Positions 1 through 5,283 of a DNA stretch of 5,283 nt are shown here, piece by piece (the first letter of the stretch is position 1; each line of letters begins with the position of its first letter). Under the pieces are notes generated by a model, which was given only the letters and a program-made list of their open reading frames with translations, ran no database searches and had not been told where the DNA came from. The DNA is taken from NCBI GenBank assembly GCA_963933885.1, contig CAWVWF010000218.1:1-5283 (forward strand), given 5' to 3'. This stretch comes from CAWVWF01 sp963933885 (GTDB lineage Bacteria > Bacteroidota > Bacteroidia > Flavobacteriales_C > GCA-002722245). The position numbers were made by a program, and so were the translations under genes.

Positions 1-362
1 ATTCCAACCAAAAGTTGACTGTTAGAATTCTCGATGATGTGACGCATATTGGTTATTACACCAACATAGATTGCATTCCATTCTCCATTAGATTCTGCTG
101 TAGACAGGTTGAATCCATAGATATTTGAATATAGAGAAGAGTACCCGATCAACTGACCTGAGTACATTCCACTTATTCGATTGAGGTGACCCAACTGTAC
201 TTGTACATTGGCAATCATTCCTCCTGTTAAAAACAACCGCTCTTCAACATCACTTACAATGATGTCGTTTGGATTGTCGTTAATTCCCTCTACAATGTCC
301 TCGCAAGATGTTGCTAAAAGTAAAGTAAGGGATAACGAAAGTATTGTATATATTTTTTTCAT
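1..362 (-). CDS. SusD/RagB-like surface lipoprotein, N-terminal 120 residues (3' end outside window)
   Basis: This is the ligand-binding lipoprotein partner of the adjacent SusC-like transporter, expected to be anchored on the outer face of the outer membrane as a lid over the barrel. The frame opens at the ATG at 362-360 and stays open to the window edge. Residues 1-20 form a lipoprotein signal: Lys2-Lys3, a hydrophobic stretch, then a relaxed lipobox ending ATS-Cys20. Glu21-Asp22 follow the cysteine, an acidic start that fits the surface-export signal of Bacteroidota lipoproteins. The mature start (GINDNPNDI) and the later segment with EWNAIYVGVITNMRHIIE around residues 94-111 resemble the first helices of SusD-like proteins, perhaps the SusD-like_2 subgroup. 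The gene starts 11 bp after the stop of the susC-like gene, the classic SusC-SusD order. The family call rests on the N-terminus plus context. The substrate cannot be told. Confidence 0.87.
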   Translation of the reverse strand, partial: MKKIYTILSLSLTLLLATSCEDIVEGINDNPNDIIVSDVEERLFLTGGMIANVQVQLGHLNRISGMYSGQLIGYSSLYSNIYGFNLSTAESNGEWNAIYVGVITNMRHIIENSNSQLLVG

Positions 363-364
363 AA

Positions 365-370
365 TTCCTT
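365..370 (-). promoter_or_regulatory. Possible Shine-Dalgarno-like AAGGAA before the susD-like start
   Basis: The 11-bp gap between the susC-like stop and the susD-like ATG contains AAGGAA on the minus strand, with only TT between it and the ATG. That is closer than the usual optimum. Bacteroidota mostly start translation without Shine-Dalgarno pairing, so this may be chance. The other two complete genes here have no such motif, which makes it mildly notable. Translational coupling to the upstream gene is an alternative way to start. Confidence 0.3.
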
Positions 371-373
371 GTG

Positions 374-3300
374 TTAATAGTTAAATTGAACTGAAAGTAA
401 CGTTGACTTAGTCTGTGGATTCGTAAAATAATCTAATCCAAGTGCATTACCAACACCATACTGATTTACCTCAGGATCTATCCCAGGAATCTTGTTGATG
501 TTAATTAAGTTTCTTCCAGTCAGCGTGAAACGAATACTGCTTAAACCAGTACTGCTTTTAATACTAGCAGAATCAAGAGTATAACTTAGAGAAAGCTCAC
601 GTACTTTAGTGAATGTAGCGTCATAAGTTCCGAAGTTATAGGCCTGGTTATCACCAAAACCTCCTCCAATACCAGTTCTATACCAGCTTTCGTCTAATAA
701 AACATCTCCACCACCGTAATTAGCTACCTTACCACGAACTGTAGTTCCCGCAGGAACAGTATTTCCTGCAAAGTTTACAAGATCTCTACTTAATGTAGTT
801 TGAGCTGCTGTTTCTTGTGTTGTTCCGAATCTTCTCAAAACCCATAAGGTTCTTGGAGAAAAATCTCCTCCTTGTGAATGTTCTACAACCATGTTCAAAG
901 CAAACTTCTTGTAATTTAAGTTTAGTCCTAAACCTGCTCTCCATTCTGGGTTAGGATCACCCAACACAATTGGACTTGGTGTAATTTGTGGAAAACCATT
1001 TTCATCTAAGTCATAGCTTCCATCAGGATTAGTTCTAGATCCCGTTCCAAATAAGACTCCTAAAGGATGTCCTACAATAGCACGAGAACTAACTGATGCT
1101 CCTGGTGAAAGGTTTACAGTTTCTGTACCAAAAAGGTCGGTAACTAAATTATTGTTTTTAGACCAGTTTAAACTAGTGGTTAAACTTAGATCTTCTTTTT
1201 GAATTGCATTCCAACCTAAGTCAATTTCAAACCCATCATTTTGCATGGCTCCGAAGTTTCCGTATTGAGTTGCAAACCCTGAAGAAGGAGAAAGACTAAC
1301 GTCTAGTAATATACCTTCAATTTTGTTACTGTAATAAGTCATTGATAATGTTAAGTCATTATCAAAAAAACGTAAATCAGTTCCAACTTCCCACTCAGTC
1401 TTAATTTCTGGTTCAAGATTTGGATTTCCAAGGTTATTATCTAGTCGGAATCCACCTCCAAAAGAATCAATACTTAACCCATCACTGTAAGTTGAGTATC
1501 CAAACCCTCCTTCTGCTAAGGTTTCGAATCGGTGAGCAGAAGGTTGTACCCCTACTTTACCAATCGAAGCACGTAATTTCCCGAAAGAAAGTAAATCAGA
1601 TTGTACTGCCGTATTTGTAAACGACCAAGCTACATCAGCTGATGGATAAAAGAAAGTTCCTTTTACCGTTGAAGATGCTTCAACACTTCCCGTTAAGTTA
1701 ACGAATAACTCTTCGGCAACATTGAAATTCATTACTCCATACCCACGATTAGATTTTCTGAACGATTTGAAGTTAGAAAAACTAGAAGCTTCCGCAGAAG
1801 TATTTAGAGAACTTGTTTGTTTTGTAGAGTTTACTAAAAACCCACTAATTAAACCTGAATTTCTATTGTATCTACGATCATTTAAACTCCATCCTACTGT
1901 TGCTGTTAAACCTACTTTATCAGTTAGGGTAAAATCTCCACGACCAATAAAATCAAAGTTCATGTCACGAGTAGCAATTTCGTCTTCTTGGTATGCCCCG
2001 TTTACACGATTACTTCCAGCCGTTCCAATTGGAAAGAAATAAACTCTACGGTCATCGGAAACATCAATGTTACCTCTAGTAATAATTTGCAACCAATCGT
2101 TTGGCTTAATTGTAAGCTCTGGAGTTACATTAAAGCGGTTTACTTTAGTATTAGCTACCTGCTCTTTAATAGTCCATAATGGGTTATTATAAGAAGGGTT
2201 AACGTTATTTCCTAAGTAACGACGGTACGATCTTTGACGACGAACAGATTCTCCACCAGAACTACTTGTATAAGTTCCAATGTAGTCACGTTGATCAAAG
2301 TCTGGTGGAGTACGCAACAATCCTAACATTACACCAGCAGTATTTGAACTCTGCTGAATACGATTAGAATCTGTGTATGTGTACGCTACTTTACTTGAAA
2401 GCGTCATCCAGTCGTTCAACTCTGCTTTGTAATTAAAACGAAGGTTGGTACGATCATATGTTGATTCACGAATAATACCGTCTTGTTGAAGGTTAGATAA
2501 ACTAAAGAAATATGAATTTCCTTCAGACCCTCCACTTATATTTAAATCATTTTGCCAAAAAGTTCCTGTTTGAAATACAGAATCCCAGTTACTATCTGTA
2601 AAAGTTTCTTTAGAGTTTTTAGCTGTAACAGGATAGTAAACCGTTCCATCTTCTGCAGTGAAATACCCTCCAGATGAATTTACTTCATCTGCACCACCAG
2701 CTCTGTCTGGGATATAATCTCCCCAAGCCTCAGCTCTTGTGATTCCAAAATTACCACTTCTACCTTGACCCCAAGTGTTTTGCATTGGGATGCGCTCCGA
2801 AACTTCATCAAAAGAATACGAAGAGGTATAAGTGATTTTAGCTTTTCCTTTTTGACCGTTTTTAGTGGTAATTACAATTACCCCATTTGCAGCTCTACTT
2901 CCCCATAAGGCGGCAGCAGATGCTCCTTTTAATACTTGAACAGAAGCTATATCAGATGGGTTAATGTCATTGAATCGAGATCCTTGAGTAATACCTCCAG
3001 AACGTCCTCCAGTTAAGCCATTTCCTCCTGCATATGAAGTTGTGTTGTTCAAAGGAACACCATCAACAATAATCAGAGGATCACTGTCTCCTAATATGGT
3101 ATTTGCTCCACGAATACGGATTGTACTTCCTGCGCCGGGATCTCCGTTAGATCTAGTTATTTTAAGCCCTGATGCTTTTCCACTCAATGAATTGGCCAAA
3201 GTAGCCTCTCCTGAACGAATTACAGATTTTGTGCTTACAATAGAAGAAGTAGATCCTTGTTGATCACGTTTCTCTGTAAAACCTAAGGAAGTGACAACTA

Positions 3301-3607
3301 CTTCATTTAACATTTGAGTATCTTCTTCTAGCATTACGTCAATAGAAGACTGGTTACCCACGTTAACTGATTGCGCTATAAACCCTGTATAGGATATTAC
3401 AATAACACTAGTTTCATCGGTTACGGAAATTTCATAATTTCCGTCAAAATCAGCGCTCACACCATTGGTAGTTCCCTGTTCAATAACAGTTGCACCGGGC
3501 AGAGGTCCGTTTAAGTCGCTGATGTTTCCTCGAACAATCTTTTGCGCAAAGACCATCTGAGTAACAACAAGCAACAAGCATGTTAATTTAAAGATTTTGT
3601 TTTTCAT
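374..3607 (-). CDS. SusC/RagA-type TonB-dependent outer-membrane transporter
   Basis: This 1077-residue protein is a 22-strand-type TonB-dependent barrel that imports a nutrient bound by its SusD partner, powered by TonB/ExbBD. Residues 1-21 are a Sec signal peptide with likely cleavage VFA^QK. Residues 24-95 form a carboxypeptidase-D-regulatory-like domain (GATVIEQGTTNGVSADFDGNY). A TonB-box-like NEVVVTSLGF lies at 101-110. The plug spans about 117-250 and includes IRIRGANT, IIVDGVPL and the SusC family signature DINPSDIASVQVLKGASAAA, followed by LWGSRAANGVIVITTKNG (about 214-251). The rest is barrel, with TPPDFD near 433-438, GIDPEV at 1042-1047 and an aromatic C-terminal strand ending QFNY. 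The length is normal for the family. The chosen ATG gives an intact signal peptide, and the leader just upstream has no Shine-Dalgarno motif. It lies 11 bp before the susD-like gene, so the two form one operon. The family is certain. The substrate is unknown because no degradative enzyme lies in view. Confidence 0.97.
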   Translation of the reverse strand: MKNKIFKLTCLLLVVTQMVFAQKIVRGNISDLNGPLPGATVIEQGTTNGVSADFDGNYEISVTDETSVIVISYTGFIAQSVNVGNQSSIDVMLEEDTQMLNEVVVTSLGFTEKRDQQGSTSSIVSTKSVIRSGEATLANSLSGKASGLKITRSNGDPGAGSTIRIRGANTILGDSDPLIIVDGVPLNNTTSYAGGNGLTGGRSGGITQGSRFNDINPSDIASVQVLKGASAAALWGSRAANGVIVITTKNGQKGKAKITYTSSYSFDEVSERIPMQNTWGQGRSGNFGITRAEAWGDYIPDRAGGADEVNSSGGYFTAEDGTVYYPVTAKNSKETFTDSNWDSVFQTGTFWQNDLNISGGSEGNSYFFSLSNLQQDGIIRESTYDRTNLRFNYKAELNDWMTLSSKVAYTYTDSNRIQQSSNTAGVMLGLLRTPPDFDQRDYIGTYTSSSGGESVRRQRSYRRYLGNNVNPSYNNPLWTIKEQVANTKVNRFNVTPELTIKPNDWLQIITRGNIDVSDDRRVYFFPIGTAGSNRVNGAYQEDEIATRDMNFDFIGRGDFTLTDKVGLTATVGWSLNDRRYNRNSGLISGFLVNSTKQTSSLNTSAEASSFSNFKSFRKSNRGYGVMNFNVAEELFVNLTGSVEASSTVKGTFFYPSADVAWSFTNTAVQSDLLSFGKLRASIGKVGVQPSAHRFETLAEGGFGYSTYSDGLSIDSFGGGFRLDNNLGNPNLEPEIKTEWEVGTDLRFFDNDLTLSMTYYSNKIEGILLDVSLSPSSGFATQYGNFGAMQNDGFEIDLGWNAIQKEDLSLTTSLNWSKNNNLVTDLFGTETVNLSPGASVSSRAIVGHPLGVLFGTGSRTNPDGSYDLDENGFPQITPSPIVLGDPNPEWRAGLGLNLNYKKFALNMVVEHSQGGDFSPRTLWVLRRFGTTQETAAQTTLSRDLVNFAGNTVPAGTTVRGKVANYGGGDVLLDESWYRTGIGGGFGDNQAYNFGTYDATFTKVRELSLSYTLDSASIKSSTGLSSIRFTLTGRNLININKIPGIDPEVNQYGVGNALGLDYFTNPQTKSTLLSVQFNY

Positions 3608-3612
3608 GTGTA

Positions 3613-3646
3613 TAGTTAATAGTTAATGAATTTTAAAATTAGTTAA
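3613..3646 (-). repeat. Three TTAACTA heptamers in the presumed susC leader
   Basis: Plus-strand TAGTTAA occurs at 3613-3619, directly again at 3620-3626, and once more at 3640-3646, reading TTAACTA in the direction of susC transcription. The first two are in tandem and end 6 bp before the start codon. If the minus-strand promoter proposed at 3659-3691 is right, all three lie in the 5' untranslated leader. Such short AT-only repeats can arise by chance in this base composition. Confidence 0.5.
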
Positions 3647-3647
3647 A

Positions 3648-3668
3648 ATTATGTTAACACAACATAAT
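3648..3668. repeat. Perfect 8-5-8 inverted repeat, candidate operator
   Basis: ATTATGTT at 3648-3655 is exactly mirrored by AACATAAT at 3661-3668 around the 5-bp spacer AACAC. It is the most symmetrical element containing G/C pairs in the divergent region and has the size and spacing of a dimeric regulator site. It overlaps the proposed -7 element of the susC promoter and abuts the -7-like sequence on the plus strand. The repeat itself is seen directly. A regulatory role is inference, and a weak RNA hairpin is the alternative. Confidence 0.5.
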
Positions 3669-3691
3669 ATATTTATATTTATAAAAAACAA
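3659..3691 (-). promoter_or_regulatory. Candidate promoter for the susC-susD operon
   Basis: On the minus strand a TTG (3691-3689) is followed after 22 bp by TATGTTGT (3666-3659), a partial match to the Bacteroidota housekeeping promoter pattern TTG and TAnnTTTG. The TAnnTT part is kept and the last two bases differ. The spacing is at the long end of what flavobacterial promoters use. Transcription would start near 3652, giving a leader of about 45 nt. The match is weak. Confidence 0.3.
3668..3681 (+). promoter_or_regulatory. Tandem TATATTTA, -7-like element for the DASS symporter gene
   Basis: TATATTTA occurs twice (3668-3675 and 3674-3681), each one base from the Bacteroidota -7 pattern TAnnTTTG and about 50 bp ahead of the start codon at 3731. 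No TTG occurs anywhere on the plus strand of the 3608-3730 gap, so the usual -33 element is missing. The promoter is therefore either atypical, activator-dependent or elsewhere. AT-rich chance matches are likely. Confidence 0.22.
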
Positions 3692-3730
3692 TTTTAATAA
3701 AGCAGACCTTTAAATCAATTCATCAAAAAA

Positions 3731-5215
3731 ATGCAAAAAATAAAACCGTTTATTCTATTTTTAGGTCCTGCAATATTTTTTGCTCTCCAGGCCATTGGCC
3801 CATCGGAAACTATTCCAACAGAAGCTTTTTCTATACTATCTGCGACTATTTGGATTGCCCTTTGGTGGGTTTTTGAAGTAGTCCCTATAAGTGTAACTGC
3901 TTTACTTCCTATTGTCTTATTTCCGCTTTCGGGGGGATTAGATCTATCAACTACTACAGCTTCCTATGGGCATAAGTACGTTTTTCTATACATGGGTGGG
4001 TTTATGATTGCAATTGCAATCGAAAAATGGAACCTTCACAAACGGATTGCTTTAAACATAATTAGTTTTGTCGGAACAAACATTCACCGCATCATCCTTG
4101 GTTTTATGCTTGCAACCGCATTTCTTTCGATGTGGATTTCGAACACAGCCACTTCCGTAATGATGCTTCCAATTGGCATTTCTATTGTAAAACAATTACT
4201 CGACAACCCATTGACCAAAAAAAACGAAACAGAGGTATTTGGTAAAATGTTAATGCTAGCAATAGCATACAGTGCCTCTATTGGCGGTATTGCAACACTG
4301 ATAGGCACTCCACCCAACTTAGTCTTGGCTGGTGTTATTAGTGAGGTCTACCAGGTAGAGATCACCTTTCTTCAATGGTTTCTCTTCGGTTTTCCCATAA
4401 GCATTATTTTACTATTCATTGGTTGGATTTTCCTTACCCGCTTTGCTTTTAAACTTGAAATGATTGAATTTCCTGGAGGAACCTCTGAAATTAATCGAAT
4501 GAAAAAAGAACTAGGTTCAATTTCGTATGAGGAAAAAGTTGTTGGTTTAATTTTTGGTCTTACTGCTTTTTGCTGGATTACAAGGTCTTATTTGTTGAAG
4601 CCTTTATTGCCCGCTCTAGATGACACCATCATTGCTATAATTTTTAGTATTCTTTTGTTTGTTATAAACACAAAAAAGAAAGAGGGAAAATTATTAAATT
4701 GGGAAGAAGCTGTAAAAATGCCTTGGGGAATTATAATTTTATTTGGTGGAGGAATGGCCTTAGCTAAAGGTTTCGAAGTTTCTGGTTTAGCCCTCTGGAT
4801 CGGAAGTCAAATGACCTTGATAAGTGGTTTAAGTTTAATTTTGATTGTAATTGTTATCATCACTTCTGTAAATTTTCTTACTGAAATCACATCCAATCTC
4901 GCTACAACAGCAATGCTTCTTCCTGTCCTAGCGCCGATTGCACTTCAATTAGATGTTCACCCATACATGCTTATGGTTGCGGCTGCTACTGCTGCCTCAT
5001 GTGCTTTTATGTTACCCGTCGCTACACCCCCGAATGCTGTTGTTTTTGGCTCAGGTTACCTTCGCATTCCTGATATGATAAGGACAGGTGTTTTTATGAA
5101 TATAATTTCAATCGTGCTCCTTACTCTAATGGTCTATTTTGTTTTACCCGTCTTATGGGACTTCGTTCCTTTTGAATTTCCTGAAGCATTTAAGAGCGGT
5201 GTTTCTCAATTATAA
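3731..5215 (+). CDS. SLC13/DASS-family sodium:dicarboxylate or sulfate symporter
   Basis: This complete 494-residue inner-membrane protein belongs to the divalent anion:sodium symporter family (CitT/SdcS/INDY type), which imports succinate, malate, fumarate, citrate or sulfate with Na+ by an elevator mechanism as a dimer. Two inverted halves are visible. The first has SNTATSVMMLP (Ser137-Asn138-Thr139, a sodium/substrate motif) and GTPPN (192-196). The second has TSNLATTAMLLP (Ser388-Asn389) and ATPPN (431-435) in the C-terminal signature PVATPPNAVVFGSGYL. Hydrophobic segments run roughly at 5-22, 33-66, 83-97, 120-150, 170-203, 214-236, 268-312, 330-405, 410-443 and 453-473. A charged cytoplasmic-type loop lies at about 240-268. 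The length is normal for bacterial members. In the second motif Thr is replaced by Leu390. The ATG at 3731 follows an A-rich stretch without Shine-Dalgarno, as is common in Bacteroidota. It is divergent from the susC-like gene. The family is firm; carboxylate versus sulfate cannot be decided. Confidence 0.95.
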   Translation: MQKIKPFILFLGPAIFFALQAIGPSETIPTEAFSILSATIWIALWWVFEVVPISVTALLPIVLFPLSGGLDLSTTTASYGHKYVFLYMGGFMIAIAIEKWNLHKRIALNIISFVGTNIHRIILGFMLATAFLSMWISNTATSVMMLPIGISIVKQLLDNPLTKKNETEVFGKMLMLAIAYSASIGGIATLIGTPPNLVLAGVISEVYQVEITFLQWFLFGFPISIILLFIGWIFLTRFAFKLEMIEFPGGTSEINRMKKELGSISYEEKVVGLIFGLTAFCWITRSYLLKPLLPALDDTIIAIIFSILLFVINTKKKEGKLLNWEEAVKMPWGIIILFGGGMALAKGFEVSGLALWIGSQMTLISGLSLILIVIVIITSVNFLTEITSNLATTAMLLPVLAPIALQLDVHPYMLMVAAATAASCAFMLPVATPPNAVVFGSGYLRIPDMIRTGVFMNIISIVLLTLMVYFVLPVLWDFVPFEFPEAFKSGVSQL

Positions 5216-5283
5216 AGTCGTGTTTTTATAAGTTTATATAAAAATAAGATTGAAAACACTGTGCCTGAGAGTACTGCTGGAAT
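5206..5283 (-). CDS. Possible C-terminal 25 residues of a convergent membrane protein gene (5' part outside window)
   Basis: On the minus strand a frame enters from the right edge and stays open for 25 codons to a TGA at 5208-5206, overlapping the last 10 bp of the symporter gene tail to tail. The peptide ends with a hydrophobic run (AVLSGTVFSILFLY) followed by a basic tail KLIKTRLYN, which looks like a last transmembrane helix with a cytoplasmic end. The G-x-x-F-x-I-x-x-L-Y-K pattern is faintly like the C-terminus of FecCD-type permeases, but this is too short to assign. An open run of this length is not rare by chance, so this could be non-coding. Confidence 0.4.
   Translation of the reverse strand: MPAVLSGTVFSILFLYKLIKTRLYN
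5220..5259. terminator. AT-rich nested inverted repeats just past the symporter stop, weak terminator candidate
   Basis: GTGTTTT (5220-5226) pairs with AAAACAC (5253-5259). Overlapping the outer arm, TTTTTATA (5223-5230) can instead pair with TATAAAAA (5237-5244) around a 6-base loop. The position, a few bases past the stop at 5215, is where a terminator would be expected. The stems have almost no G/C pairs and there is no clean U-tract on the plus strand after 5259, so intrinsic termination is doubtful. If the convergent frame is real, this sequence is also its coding DNA. Confidence 0.22.

Larger units (their letters stand above)
3608..3730. promoter_or_regulatory. Divergent control region between susC-like and DASS symporter genes
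   Basis: These 123 bp separate two divergent starts, so both promoters or their proximal parts should lie here. The stretch is very AT-rich. It holds a perfect inverted repeat (3648-3668), three TTAACTA heptamers on the susC coding strand, and a perfect 12-bp AT palindrome AATTTTAAAATT at 3629-3640. No ORF or RNA gene is visible in it. Whether the two transcripts are co-regulated is inference from the geometry alone. Confidence 0.75.

Noticed and set aside
1420..2179. Plus-strand open frames of 60-110 codons at 1420-1620, 1722-2042 and 1988-2179, antisense to the susC-like gene
   Set aside because: The susC-like frame is unambiguous through this region. The antisense peptides show no domain, signal or convincing start context and are by-products of its codon pattern.
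3042..3263. Plus-strand open frame of 73 codons antisense to the plug domain region
   Set aside because: It lies opposite a highly conserved part of the susC-like gene and has a Pro/Leu-rich, featureless translation.
374..3607. Possible frameshift or truncation of the susC-like gene
   Set aside because: Signal peptide, regulatory domain, TonB box, plug, barrel and aromatic C-terminus are present in one uninterrupted frame of normal length.
3629..3640. Perfect palindrome AATTTTAAAATT in the intergenic gap
   Set aside because: It contains only A and T, which makes such symmetry frequent by chance here. It is noted within the control region but not proposed as a separate operator.
3608..3730. 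Possible riboswitch or small RNA in the divergent gap
   Set aside because: The gap is short and nearly all A/T, with no stable G/C stem and no recognisable aptamer core.
4084..4317. Minus-strand open frame of 77 codons inside the symporter gene
   Set aside because: It is antisense to the SNT and GTPPN region, which is strongly conserved in the plus-strand protein, and has no independent coding evidence.

Overview
The window looks like chromosome of a Bacteroidota member, most likely a flavobacterium. The DNA is AT-rich. It carries a SusC/SusD-type TonB-dependent uptake pair, a lipoprotein signal with acidic residues straight after the cysteine, and starts that mostly lack a Shine-Dalgarno sequence. 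The genus cannot be fixed from the sequence.

Layout from left to right: (1) positions 1-362, minus strand, the first 120 codons of a SusD/RagB-like surface lipoprotein, cut by the window edge; (2) 374-3607, minus strand, a complete 1077-residue SusC/RagA-type outer-membrane transporter, 11 bp upstream of the susD-like gene and surely co-transcribed with it; (3) 3608-3730, a 123-bp divergent intergenic region, very AT-rich, with a perfect 8-5-8 inverted repeat, three TTAACTA heptamers and weak Bacteroidota-type promoter matches; (4) 3731-5215, plus strand, a complete 494-residue SLC13/DASS-type sodium-coupled anion (dicarboxylate or sulfate) symporter; (5) 5206-5283, minus strand, a possible C-terminal tail of a membrane protein gene that converges on the symporter gene and overlaps its last 10 bp.

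The SusC barrel and SusD lid would form an outer-membrane complex that captures a nutrient and imports it with TonB/ExbBD energy. The DASS symporter would move a small di- or tricarboxylate or sulfate across the inner membrane. The two units are divergent and share one short control region, so co-regulation is possible but unproven. No glycanase, sigma/anti-sigma pair or hybrid two-component regulator lies in the window, so the SusCD substrate cannot be named. I see no RNA gene, CRISPR array, insertion sequence or clearly undescribed system. The points most worth a second look are the symmetrical element in the divergent promoter region, the leader motif shared by the susC-like and susD-like genes, and the overlapping convergent reading frame at the right edge.
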